In this document: one piece after another, positions 10,429 through 21,478 of the stretch
Numbering within the stretch: the stretch's first letter is position 1
Layout of the letters: each line of letters begins with the position of its first letter
From: Galeruca laticollis
Lineage: Eukaryota > Arthropoda > Insecta > Coleoptera > Chrysomelidae
DNA: 64,000 bases
Assembly: GCA_963921935.1 (NCBI GenBank)
Contig: OY998177.1
Span: 111,158,067-111,222,066 of the forward strand
Reading direction: 5' to 3'
The notes under the pieces: generated by a model
The model's database searches: none
Told to the model about the DNA's origin: nothing
What the model saw: only the letters and a program-made list of their open reading frames with translations
Made by a program: the position numbers and the translations under genes

Positions 10429-12570
10429 ATGGAAAGTCGTGGTAAAAAAATGGTTTTGCTCTGCAGAGAGAACAAAGAAAAAGAAAATATAAAAGAGTCT
10501 AAAACCGGTTTAACTAATAATATAGTTTTGTCAGAAGATGTCCTGGAGGCTGCTGAATGGTTTTTCACAGATGAAACTGTGCTACAGCCACTGGAAGGTA
10601 AAGGTTATCTTACAGTGGCATGAAATATTTTCTTTAAATGTACATTTCATTTCAGCACTGCAGCATGACATGATTATTAATAACACCACTGAATATCAAA
10701 CAGAAAACGCCAATAATGGAATAATCGTAGAATAATTGTATGTAGAACATGAAAGTAATACAGTTGGGATCGAGTATAATAAGGATTTGGTATAAGCTCT
10801 AGTGAAGAAAAAGAAAATGGTAATGATTTTGACTGGGTTGATGGAGAGAGCAAAAAGAGGTGGTGATCGAATACCACGAGGAATGGGACAACGTTGTACT
10901 TCTGAGCTATGCAAAAAATCAAAAAGAAGAGATTGTACTAAAATGAGTGAAGCTGAGAGAAAACTCCTATTTGACATGTTTTGGTCCAAGATGACTTGGG
11001 ACCAAAGGAAAGTATACATTTCTTCTTTGGTTATAAAGGCACCTACAAAAAGAACAAACGAAACTCCCAATGAAATTTCGCGAAGAAAAGCATCTTACAT
11101 TTTTATTCTATGAGGAATAAAAATAATGAGATTCTAACCGTGTGCAAACAATTTTTTCTGTCAACATTTGGCCTCAAAGAGTGGAGCATACATCACTGGA
11201 TCAACCCCATCCCTGGGGAAATTTGTTTTAGGATGCATCCATCTTCAAGCACCCTTCGTAGCAACCGAAAACTTTCCATTGCACCTCCAAGTACTGCTGC
11301 AGCAAAAACAATCTTAAATGAATTCCTAGATGCGATGCCGAAGCTGCCATCGCATTATTGTAGAGCGTCAACAAATAAGTTATACACTGAACCAATTTAT
11401 GGGAATAACATCTCGGACGTATATAAAGAATACAAAAGGCTTTGTCACGACAAAGGAGAAAACAAACGTCCCGTGTGTCGCTTCACATTCGATAAGATAG
11501 TTGACAACAAAAACATCTCATTTCAAGCTCCAAAAAAGGATCGATGTAACACTTGCATCAGCTATGAAGTGGGATCAACAGATAAGGGCACTTATGACAA
11601 ACATATTGAGAGAAAAAATAGGGCTAGGGAACTCAAAGTTGCAGATTCCACAGAAGGGACAAGTGGCAAATACATTGTGATAACCCAGAATGTACAAGCA
11701 GTGAAGGTGTGTCCTTTATTAAATGCCTCGGCTTTGTACTACATAACTAAGTTGAATTGCCACAATTTCACAGTCTACAATAATGTGACCCATCAAGCTC
11801 GTTGTTATTGGTTAACTGAAACAGACGCCGACTTATCTGCAAACACGTTTGCAAATTGTATTGTAGATTATTTACTTTATGTTCTACTTGATAATATAAA
11901 ACCAGTAATTATTTGGAGTGATGGCTGCGGCTATCAGAACAAGAATTCTATTATGTCTAATGCCTTGCTTTCTTTGAGTGTAGCTAAGAACGTGACAATT
12001 AATCAGAAGTTTCTCGAAAAAGGCCACACACAAATGGAAGCAGACTCAGTTCACGCAACCATTGAAAAGAAGCTGAAGAATACACATATTTATTTACCAA
12101 GTGATTACCATAAAGTAACACTCGCAGCTAGAAGCGCATCTCCCCATGGTCCTTATGAAGTTAAGCGAATTTCGTATGACTTTGTTACAGACTATGGTTA
12201 GAAAAAAGTTTGAATCTATTAGGCCAGGAAAAAAATCAATGATCCAATAGTTGATGAAATAAAAATGATAAAATATACCCCAGACGGCAATATCGAAGTC
12301 AAGTTGTGTTATGATGAAAATGTACCATTTAGGGATCTGCCTCATCGCAAAAACAGACGTAGTGTTTCTGATTTGAAACAATTCAAACAACTTCAGATCG
12401 CCCCCTTGAAAATAGAGGAAAAAAAATATGACCACCTACAGGAGTTGAAAAAAATTATTCCCAAAGATTCTTATACATTTTATGATAGTCTACAACACGA
12501 TAGAAGCGGATTTTTTTCCAGTGGTTCCAATATAATTCAAAGAATTTGGTATTGTTTCATTATTATGTAA
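10429..12570 (+). pseudogene. DDE-type transposase-like protein, lightly decayed
   Basis: Exon 1 is 10429-10597 (GT donor in 'gaag|gtaaag'); exon 2 starts at 10656 after 'atttcatttcag', with phases that agree. Exon 2 changes frame near 10740-10800, at 11110 and around 12199-12235 (a TAG plus small indels). The longest frame, 11110-12201, has a Cys pair block 'KKDRCNTCISYE', then 'CYWLTETDADLSANTF', 'PVIIWSDGCGYQNKN', and 'EKGHTQMEADSVHATIE'. The acidic residues in these three blocks are candidates for an RNase H-fold D/D/E triad. The family is common in insect and cnidarian repeats and usually called uncharacterised. It would recognise the 9855/12878 ends. Because only a few breaks exist, this copy is fairly young. 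Confidence 0.75.
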
Positions 12571-12883
12571 TAATTATTGTTTATTTTTCTATTAGTAATT
12601 AAACAAAGTGTGAAAGCCAACGATACTTTTATTTTAGTAATTTTCTAGTGATACCCTGTATGTGTACTATATCAGAAAAATAATGCTAGTGAGAGCACGT
12701 ATCTGCCATATTTATATGAAAATATCACAAATACATAATATTCATCAAATATAATGTCACGTAACAACTAATACATTCAGAATCGCTTTAAATAAGATCA
12801 ATTTTTTTTAAAACGTTTTTTGTGTCTCCTGTAAAATGAGGTTATTGTGATTTACGAGGTGTCACTTCTTATCCGACGATATA

Positions 12884-14266
12884 CTATTATATTTTTTATA
12901 ACTATTTTCTTTATTTGTTTATTTATAATTATTGACTCAATTAACTTACGTTCGGCAACTGAAAAATATTAAACCGTGACACTCTCTCTCATTTGGGTTC
13001 AGGCACTAAAATAATTGAGAAATCAACTGATATTTTCGTATATAAATTTCATAAATAAATTATTTGAAAACAATGTTCACATATATTTTAACTGGATTTT
13101 ATAAATTTTATTCATTCAAAAACAGTTTTTTAAAGAAACTCAATTGAGTAACGCCGCTGCCGTTTACTATATTCTGGAAGATATTGAAATAACCTCGAGT
13201 AACCAACATTTTCGCAAATCGATTTTCTGTTGCAAATCTCACAATATCTAGAAATAGTTAGAAGCGTTTTAGATTCGTATGATTGAAACTGAGGTTATGT
13301 AATATTTACATTTGCTTGATGAAAAAGTATTTGATGCTAAGACAAAAAAGGATAAATTACATATATAGAAAATACAAATACAAATTGGAGAATTGTTTAA
13401 AAATTTCTTACATACTAGTATTATACTTATAATCTTTAAAACAGGTTAGTGAATTCTTATTAATTAATCTTTATCATAATCTACTACTAGTTTAATTTGA
13501 AATTTAGTCTTTGAATCATGGCCTTTTTTATGTATTTGTTTTATTCAATAAATGATCATTTTCATTATAAAGTTTGATTTTGGGACCCAAAGAAATAATT
13601 TCACTGGCCTTAAATTGTTGAGGATGGTAAATCTCAAAATACCCGCGTCCCTTGTACACTGCTATGGATCACTGAATTATCTGTATTTTTTCCTGAATCT
13701 TGGTTTCTTGATCAGAAAACGAATTTCAACTTTTTGTAGGTCTTTATTTACGAATTGCTTTTATAATCAGAACAAAATTTCAAGATTTTTTACTAAAAAT
13801 TTTGTGGGGCCCAGCTACAGGCACTTCTCCGTTGTTCTATATCCCGACGACTCTCTTTTGATATCTTTTCTTGCCAGATATTCAGATGTTACTTGATATT
13901 TTTGTTTAATAATAATTCGTATAAATGTCTTATGGTTTCCTTTATATACACCTTAATATGTTCAAAATATAAAATTTTCAAATTAGACCTTATATAACTG
14001 TCTTAGCAATTTTTCTCTTATTTTAAAGTCCTTACATTGGTAGGATTTCAAACTCTATTTACATAAATTTGACAACACAAACAAATAAATAACACATATG
14101 TAATTATTTCATTTTACTTCTTGATCATCTAACTATTAAATTTAAGTCTTAGTAATTTAAAATTTTGTTTATTCACATCCTCATCAAATTCTACTCACAG
14201 CTGTGTTTGTCTATGACCTGTTTATGTTGACTAATATACTCTCTATATTCAATATGCGTGTGTCAA
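12884..14266. other. Non-coding AT-rich DNA, no gene seen
   Basis: A 114-codon frame (13552-13896) is open on the plus strand but shows no domain and a composition like its surroundings. Nothing else is recognised. Confidence 0.6.
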
Positions 14267-14280
14267 TATATAATGTGATG

Positions 14281-14436
14281 AAATTAACTGTCACGACCCT
14301 TACTTCGTGGAATCTGCTCATAATAATGTTTCAAATGACACTCACAGTTTCTAGTCAATTCCACAATATAATAAAAGTTATTGAAAATTCTAAAAAATTG
14401 ACGATGATATTGATTTATGAGTTTCATTTAAAACAC
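14281..14436. mobile_element. 156-bp mini Penelope insertion
   Basis: The sequence starts with the Penelope 3' end in minus orientation (compare 6248 and 31177), runs to 'aaaaaattg', then switches to two short plus-oriented 3'-end pieces ('acgatgatattgatttat' and 'gagtttcatttaaaacac', compare 9447-9465 and 9535-9550). The perfect 14-bp direct repeat TATATAATGTGATG lies at 14267-14280 and 14437-14450. It has no coding sequence. Like the 6248-9550 insertion, both outer ends are 3' ends. Confidence 0.88.
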
Positions 14437-14450
14437 TATATAATGTGATG

Positions 14451-14840
14451 TTTCCGGTTTCATTATTATCTCTTTATTTGGTTATAAGCTATTAATTAAA
14501 TTGTAGTATATGATATAATAATGTTTAGTCTTCAATTATAACAACAACTTCGGTTTCTTTCATGATTCAATTGATAATGCATAAGATATAATAAGTATAT
14601 CGGTTATCTCTCATATATTCTCAAACTATAAATTCCTCTGTTGATATTACATTCTGATTAATGATCCGTGCTGCGATACGTTCATTCATTTTTATAACTT
14701 ATATTCGTATATTACATTTTTTTCGCTATAACCTAACCTTGTGTCCTCAATTTAAATTATTATTGCAAAAATTGCAAAAATTAACGGTAATAAAGATTAA
14801 AACTCACTCCTCCGCATCTGTGATATGCCCAGAACAATAT
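14451..14840. other. Non-coding, no gene seen
   Basis: AT-rich sequence between the mini Penelope and the satellite; no protein or RNA gene recognised. Confidence 0.6.
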
Positions 14841-15082
14841 TCCATCCTGAAATTGTCCCTTGTATACACTTCGGGGGATGTATCGGGCTAACAAACCGAA
14901 ATATCTCCAAAACTAACCAAAAATGTAGTATATCTAAATTTATAGAACCCGCTTCACTTACTCTAGTCAGGTGAAAATCAATTGGGTACATATGTGAGAC
15001 ACCCTGAAAAATATCCACTTATAAAATTGGTCACTTGTATACACTACGGCGGCTGTATTGTGCTAATATTCGAGTAGGTTTT
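14841..15082 (+). repeat. 174-bp satellite, left block
   Basis: The phrase 'aaattggtcacttgtatac' and its variant occur at 14850 and 15024, 174 bp apart. Each is followed by 'ggctgtat...gtgctaa', then 'accaaaaatgt', and later 'ctctagtcaggtgaaaatc'. The block is cut at 15083 by the element 15083-16878 and resumes, in the same orientation, at about 16885. Confidence 0.8.
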
Positions 15083-16878
15083 TCAAGCTGCCCCCCTGGT
15101 TAGATTTTTTTTACCAAAATGCTAGCACACATAAAGGGCACCTAGCACAACAATTTTTATAGCTAGCACACCAACAGCTCACAATAAAAATGCTTTTGAA
15201 TTCGGGTGGGGCGAGGTTAACGCTAGCCCCCCCACTAGGAATTTTCTCGCCAAAATGCTAGCACAGATAAAGGACACCTAGCACAACCTAGAACATCATT
15301 TTTTATAGCTCGCACACCAACAGCCTACAATAAAAATGCTTTTTAATTCAGGTGGGGCCAGGTTAACGCTAGCCCCCCCGGTTGGAATTTCATGCCAAAA
15401 TGCTAGCACAGATTAAGGACACCTAGCACAACATTTTTTATAGTTAGCACACCAACAGCTCACAATAAAAATGCTTTGGAATTCGGCTGGGGCCAGGTTA
15501 ACGCTAGCCCCATCCAATTGGAATTTTTTCGCCAAAATGCTAGCACAAATGAAAGACACCTAGCACAACCTAGCACAAAAATTTTTATAGCTAGTACAAT
15601 AACAATGCTTTTGAATTCAGGGAGTGGAGGGTGTCTGCAAAATAACGCTATGGTTACACGAATTAATGACAATGTTGGATGTATTTGACCCTAAACATCA
15701 TTTTCCTATAAAAAATGGCCCCTAAACAGCATTATTGTTGTCAGCTGTTGCCGGATTGTGCGTGATATCTAGATTTTCCCATCTAGCAGGGTATTTGATT
15801 AATTAATAATTAACTATTATTCAATTAATAATTATCTATTTATTTTCAATTAATGCTAAAAAACGAAAGAATACAAAAAACTATCACTTTTAATAATTAA
15901 ATTGAACCATTTAGTCACGGAAGCAGAAACAATCCGTGCACAAATAAGTTGCAAATTACGTCACACTATAAAAAAGGCAACGACAAACGTTTGTGTACAG
16001 ACATGTTGGATAAGTAAATGTCCGAAAAAGCGAAGCCATTGGATATGTCCTTTGGACAAATTGTGCAATCTGGGAAGGGGCGGCTGAGATCCCTAAAAAT
16101 GTTCCAATATATTGAGAATACATATTTTAGACTGATCGTGGTTCAATCTAGTTCTTATTTAGAAACACTCAAACTTTATATTTAAATTTGCCAGAATATT
16201 TATTGCCGAAGTTGATGGTTAATTAACCATTGTAATGATAACATAAATATTGCATTTCACTTTCAGATTTTTTTTAAATTCCTAAGGTTACTTAGAACGT
16301 GCAGCTTTGAATTCTTAGAGCCGGTTAATCAGACCTTCAAATATTTCTGTGACAAATCATAAGATACCAACATTACTATGTATTTTATAAAGTTTTTAGT
16401 ATGTAACTGGCAATGTATGTTTGTTCGGTTGCAATCTTGCAACTAAGTTTTCCAACAGATATCTTTAACCGATTGAGCTGAAATTCTGTATATACGTCTA
16501 GTTTGCATGCCAATCCATTGTTAGGTATGTGACGTCATTCTAAATTCAACATGGCGGATCACCAAAGTTGGCGGACTAAAGAAAGTGGACTAATTTTTTT
16601 ATGCTTTCTTACAATATGTGTCTGAAATGGAAGGCAGCGTTAACCTGGCCCCACCCGAATTCAAGAGCATTTTTATTGTGAGCTGTTGGTGTGCTAGCTA
16701 TAAAAAATTGTGTGCTAGGTTGTGCTAGGTGTCCTTTATCTGTGCTAGTATTTTGGTGAAAAAATTCCTACCAAGGAGGGCTAGCGTTAACCTGGCCCCA
16801 CCCGAATTGTGCTAGGTGCCCTTAATGTGTGCTATCATTTTGGTACAAAAAATCTAACCGGGAGGGGGGGCAGCTTGA
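15083..16878. mobile_element. 1.8-kb terminal-inverted-repeat element without a gene
   Basis: The left end reads 'tcaagctgcccccctggtta'; the right end, reverse-complemented, starts 'tcaagctgcccccc' and continues with 'ggttagattttttgtaccaa', so the inverted match extends over about 70 bp and on into the gctagcaca repeats. It interrupts the 174-bp satellite. No clear target duplication is seen. The centre (15700-16620) has no ORF of note. Probably a non-autonomous DNA transposon of unknown class. Confidence 0.7.
15115..15610 (+). repeat. Tandem array of ~140-bp units, with inverted copies at 16635-16860
   Basis: The unit begins 'aaaatgctagcaca', continues 'aggacacctagcacaacct', 'tatagctagcacaccaac', and ends 'ggttaacgctagcccccc'. 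Copies start near 15117, 15255, 15397 and 15536. Reverse-complement copies at 16635-16860 include 'gcgttaacctggccccaccc'. The array therefore extends the terminal repeats of the surrounding element. Confidence 0.85.
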
Positions 16879-16884
16879 CGGACC

Positions 16885-17360
16885 TTGAAATTTCTCCAAA
16901 AAGGACCAAAAATGTGACAGTTCAGGTACCATAGCACCCGTTGAATTAGCTCTGGTGAGCTAAAAATCGATCTTCTTCATCTATTAGACGCCCTGAATAA
17001 TAGTCAATCATCAAATTGGTCACTTGTATACAGTCTGGAGGCTGTATCGTGCTAACAAAGTGAAAATTTTCCAAAAATTACAAATATTTGGTACTTCAAG
17101 TACCACAGCACCTGTTGTACTCGCTCTGGTGAGTTTAAAATCGATAGGGTTTAACTGTGAGATGTTCTGAATAATATACAGTTATAAAATTGGTGACTTG
17201 TTGCACTCCGGAGGCTATATCGTTCTAACAAACAGAAATTTCCCAAAAAATTACAAAAATGCCGTACTTCAAGTAACATAGCACCCGTTGTACTGGCTTT
17301 TGGGAGTGTTCATCTGTGAGATATTCTGAACAATATTCAATCACAAAATTGGTCGACAAC
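16885..17360 (+). repeat. 174-bp satellite, right block
   Basis: About three units. 'aaattggt' plus the following block occurs at 17013, 17187 and 17346, giving spacings of 174 and 159. Each unit carries 'catagcacccgttg' and 'ctggtgagtt' or close variants. A short (GAC)n run follows at 17353-17375. Confidence 0.8.
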
Positions 17361-17375
17361 GACGACGACGACGAA

Positions 17376-17797
17376 ATGCACACAGGGTTTTTTCTAAAAG
17401 CCGTTTTTCGTGTTGTTCTTCATGGAAAACGTAAAAATAACTCAACATTTTTTCAAGATCCCAACTTTTTCTGAAGTTAACCAATACTTTTCTCGCACAT
17501 TAGATAGGTTGGATGGAAAAGTAAAAATCTCGTATTCTTCTGCTATATTGGATTGATAAAATTAAACATCAATTGACCAACTGGGTTATATTGCTATTAT
17601 GAAAAATATCATCCTTATTTATTTTATCAATATTTTACTGGATTACAATATGAGCAACCATGCATACTACAACACTACATAGTTATCTTCCAACCGATTT
17701 TAAGCTGATCTAGGAAATTATTAGGAAAAAAATTGATAACGCTCAACCCAACTTTTGTATATAATGCTCTCAAAAAATCAAATATTTCGTTTTTGAA
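17376..17797. other. Non-coding, no gene seen
   Basis: AT-rich sequence between the satellite and the Harbinger element; no feature recognised. Confidence 0.6.
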
Positions 17798-18025
17798 GGG
17801 TACGGCTGATCGTCCTATAGATGCGTTTTCGTCCGAATTACATTCGTCAGAAATCGTACGAAGAAATGCGAAGAATCCAATTTCTTTTAAATGAATTGAG
17901 AGTCGTACTTTACATCCGAATTATTCGTGCGTTTTCGGACGAAATCATGCGATGTGCGAAGTATCCGCGAAGAATGGGATATTTCGCAGTTGTTTTGACG
18001 AGTGTTAACATGTTCTAGCTTAACA

Positions 18026-20083
18026 ATGGATGTGGAGAAATTAATGAGTTTGGTTAATGATAGAAAACCTTTGTGGGATATGACTGATAAATCATATCAC
18101 ATGAGGGATATACAAAGAAAATTGTGGCAAGAAGTAGCTATTGAAATAAATACTAATGGTAAGTACAATTAATTAATTAAGGGTAAGTCAATTAAATTAA
18201 CAATCTTTATTCTAATAAGATAGTTTCAAAAATTAAAAAGTTTACAAATGTTATTAAAGTGAATTGAATATTTTGTATTATACATTACACAATTCTTGAG
18301 ATGAAAAATAAGCTTTAAATTTATTTCTGATATCATAAGCTGGGCTGGCGGCTCTGTTTTCACCTATCGTTCCAAAATGTGCAGTTTTTGAATCGGTTTG
18401 CTTTGAAATTTGCTTGAAGGCACTAACTACTTGCTGTTTCCCTTCTCTATCAATTATCATATTTTGCAAGAGGCATATGCATTTAATTAGTTTATCAGCA
18501 GAGTCAGGATTTACTTCAATCGATTTCTGTAACAATCTCCATTTGCTACTCATAATTCCAAACGCACATTCAACAACTTGCCTGGCTCGAGACAAACGCT
18601 CATCAAAAATTATTTCTGTGGGTCCTAGTTTTGATACTGGGAAAGGTCTCATTAAATTGGTTTTGAGTGGATAAGCTCCATCTCCCAGCAAAACATGAGG
18701 TACTTTTATAGTTGTTCCCGGTAGTGAACGATATGTTTTAACGCCCATTGCTCCCTTTTCGAATTTTTTGCAAAGGTTTGAATGCGAGAAAATACCACCA
18801 TCACTTTCTTTACCATAAGCACCTACATCTATTGCTATGAATTTATAATTTGGCCCGGCAACAGCTTGCAACACAATTGAGAAATACTGTTTATAGTTCC
18901 GATACATGCTCCCTTAATGCTTCGGATTCTGAATGCGTATGTGTTTTCCATCTATGCAGCCAACGCAGTTTGGAAATCTCCACTCATTCCAAAATTCTTC
19001 GGATATAGACTGCATGTTCTCATTTTTCGGAAATTGAATATGTACATTATGCAACGTGTTCCAAATAGCATCAGATGTTTCATGCACAATTCTTTCAACT
19101 GTTACGTCTGATATTCGAAACGAATAACCCAATGCTTTGAACGTTGAACCCGTGGCCAAATACCTGAAACATGTTCATACGTTCTCAATATGTTTTTCTT
19201 TGTTTCAGTTGACGTAGTGAAAACCAAATGGAGGGGAATAAGAGATACATTTCGAAAAGAATTTAATTAGTCCAAATAACAAAAATCTGGAGATGGGGCA
19301 GCATCAGCAGTTACTTCAAAATGGCCATACTTTAAAATACTGTTGTTTTTATCTAGTACTGTTGAACGAAGGAAACTACATGGAAATATATCATCACAAA
19401 TGATAGGCGATGATAACAGTGATTCTGAAACAGGAAGTATGTTGGAGACTGCAGACAATACAGACTCGCAGTCAATCATTCCAGAAACTTCACAGCAAAT
19501 TTCAAATTCAGCTATACAACAGCCATATACATCTAATACCAAAGCTATAAGTTCAATGAGTGCACCCACGTGTACAATACCTTGGCAACAAAAAAAAGCA
19601 AACAGTCATCTAAAATATGAGAAATCCGAAAAACAAGCAATGGACGAGAAGTTCTTGCAAATTGAAATGGCGTAACTAGATATATATTCCCGACGACAGA
19701 ACGAAGATAGCGAACACCAATTTTTAATGAGTCTTTTGCCTTTCTTAAAGGCTGTACCGAAAAATCGTCAAATGTTGGTTAGAACTAAGATACAGCAAGT
19801 ATTTATTGAAGAACAACAATTATTGACCATGCACGCACCCGACGATTCATACCGTTCCAATGAAGAAACATCGACAGTATCTCCAACGTACAGGAATAGC
19901 GATTCCCCCAGAACATCATGCTATTCTAACAGATTAATACCAGTGGATTCTCCAATTTCTTTGACAGTTGAAGAATCTTCCGAAGCTCCGCGCTATTTAA
20001 TTGAACGCAGAGACATCTCCTCTCAATACATCTCCACTCAACAGTCGTTGACTATTCACAACTTGTTTTCTGAATTTTCAGAA
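18026..20083 (+). pseudogene. MADF-BESS accessory protein of Harbinger
   Basis: Exon 1 is 18026-18158 (start 'MDVEKLMSLV', donor 'aatg|gtaagt'). Exon 2 starts at 19209 after 'tttctttgtttcag'. The splice keeps frame and rebuilds a MADF domain: 'KPLWDMTDKSYHMRDIQRKLW' style N-half, then 'VKTKWRGIRDTFRKEFN', then 'SKWPYFKILLFL'. The C-terminal part has 'EHQFLMSLLPFLKAVP' with 'KIQQVF', a BESS motif used for protein contacts. In-frame stops at 19268 (TAG), 19277 (TAA) and 19673 (TAA) break it without shifting frame. In Harbinger elements such a protein helps the transposase reach the ends and the nucleus. The 18159-19208 intron holds the transposase's C-terminal exon on the other strand. Confidence 0.85.
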
Positions 20084-20430
20084 TGAAATAATACATTTCT
20101 GTTCAAGTATTCTTACTAACTAATAGAACTTCATAATGTTAAAACTACTCTATTTATCACTTACCTCAAAGTCACACATAAACGTTCCTCTGGTGAAATA
20201 GTTTCACGAAAATTTGATGTTTTTTCTATTGATTCCCTTATGGTATCTAAAATATATGTAAATGTATCCTGATTCATGCGGTAGTAATCGAAAAACTTTT
20301 TTCCATTATTTTTTAAATCGTTATATAAATGATGAAATTCTCCAAATTCTCTTCGTTTTGCTAGTATATCGTGAACCCAACACTTTTTCTTTTTGCGTTT
20401 AATCGTCGTCTCAAAAGATAAGCATTTTCC
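18278..20430 (-). pseudogene. PIF/Harbinger transposase (HARBI1-like nuclease)
   Basis: Exon 1 (about 20430-20165) encodes a basic stretch followed by 'FFDYYRMNQDTFTYIL' and 'ISPEERLCVTLR'. The donor is gtaagt at 20164, and exon 2 begins at 19163 with 'YLATGSTFKALGYSF', in frame and typical of the family. Then come 'GCIDGKHIRIQNPKH' (first catalytic Asp), a single TAA at about 18912, 'FIAIDVGAYGKESDGGIF' (second Asp) and 'RQVVECAFGIMSSKW' (catalytic Glu). The length matches the family. Apart from the one stop and a missing certain start codon, the frame is intact. Its 1-kb intron contains MADF exon 2 on the plus strand. Confidence 0.9.
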
Positions 20431-20689
20431 AAAAAATATTCATCAATTATTCAGCACACTGTTTCCCAAAACGCACTGATTCGGATTGTGTGAAAACAAG
20501 TCCAGTGGGATGATACTACTAATACGAAATCTGACGAAATTATTCGTCCAATTTCTGACGAAAGCATTTCGGACGAACACGCATCTAAAGGACGACCGGC
20601 CTACATCTATAACTACCAGCTTTCAATTTAGTAGGACAATTGAAGCAGAATTCAACATTCAAAAAGAATACATGTACAGTTGTGGTTAG

Positions 20690-21358
20690 GTTTTATAATA
20701 ATTCATTCAAATTAGTTGTACTTCCAGATTTCTATATTTTAAGCGCTCAAGATACTATACTATATGGCTGGCTGATTTCAGAATCTTCAAAATATATTTT
20801 CAGAGTCTACTAATTTCGTTATATTATCATATGCAAAGTATAACATTTTTGATGTAATTAAAATCATTCTACCGATAATATCACAGACCAAACTTCCTAC
20901 TTAAAGTAAATTATTTAAAGGATGCTAATGGAAATTTCAAGGATTCTCCAATTAATTATAATTCCAAAAGTCCCTTTCGCCGTTATCTGATGAACATATA
21001 TGAACGTGAGATCCGCAAATAATGATACAACGTGTAAGGAAGGAGATAAGGTGGAAGTTGAACGTGATTGTTACTGATAGAGGCATATATAATGTCGCAA
21101 AATATTTAAGATAAAGGAAGACGACAATCAGTGTCAGACAAACTGCACTATTTGGGTGAAATACAAACCGATTTTATTGTAACGTTGGTGGAGTTAGATA
21201 ATAAAATTTTAGTTTAAGCGAGATTATATAGTCCTTAAAATAAAATGTCATATACTTAGGGCGTTTAAAAGACGGTTTATTGGTGATACAGTGAGTGGAT
21301 GGAATTTGACGCCGAATTTGAATTATTCTATAAATTTTCAAAAGGAACAATATCTATT
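20690..21358. other. Non-coding, no gene seen
   Basis: AT-rich sequence after the Harbinger element; no feature recognised. Confidence 0.6.
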
Positions 21359-21478
21359 TGTATAACAAGGGAGGAAAGTGCTACTTTACCTCCCAAGGAT
21401 GAAGTTTACTGCCCGATGCGTAGCGGAGGGCAGTAATCATTCGAGGGAGGAAAAGGCACTTTACACCCACGTTATACA
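21359..21478. repeat. 120-bp foldback (near-perfect palindrome)
   Basis: The outer arms are 'tgtataacaagggaggaaag' and the inverted 'gttataca' end. The inner stem is 'ttactgccc' / 'gggcagtaa' around the loop 'gatgcgtagcgga'. Between them, 'cctcccaaggatgaag' pairs with the reverse complement of 'cattcgagggagg'. A related piece, with the palindrome cctccctagggagg, is at about 21788-21860. It is probably a foldback-type or MITE repeat. Confidence 0.75.

Larger units (their letters stand above)
9855..12878 (+). mobile_element. 3-kb DNA transposon, superfamily unclear (Sola-like possible)
   Basis: The terminal inverted repeats read 'cgtcggttaagaagtgacac' on the left (from 9855) and the near-identical reverse complement on the right (ending 12878), about 30 bp with one or two mismatches. 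A direct ATAT sits at 9851-9854 and 12879-12882, compatible with a 4-bp duplication, although AT-rich context makes the exact limits uncertain. The core of the repeat, gtgacacctcgta, recurs inside both ends. One spliced transposase-like gene lies between (10429-12570). Four-base duplications are known for the Sola superfamily; I use this only as a hint. Confidence 0.8.
17799..20612. mobile_element. PIF/Harbinger DNA transposon
   Basis: The left end reads 'gctgatcgtcctatagatgc' and then 'ttcgtccgaat...ttcgtcagaaat'. The right end, reverse-complemented, reads 'gccggtcgtcctttagatgc', then 'ttcgtccgaaat' and 'ttcgtcagaaat'. The inverted match covers roughly 75 bp. The 3-bp target duplication typical for Harbinger could not be fixed because the outermost bases differ. 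Inside are the two genes usual for the superfamily, a DDE nuclease (minus) and a MADF-BESS DNA-binding protein (plus). Confidence 0.88.

Noticed and set aside
13552..13896. 114-codon ORF
   Set aside because: No domain, AT-driven composition and no repeat partner; likely chance.
15115..15610. Regularly spaced repeats that might suggest a CRISPR array
   Set aside because: Units are ~140 bp and similar over their full length, with no short repeat/unique spacer alternation, and the context is eukaryotic.
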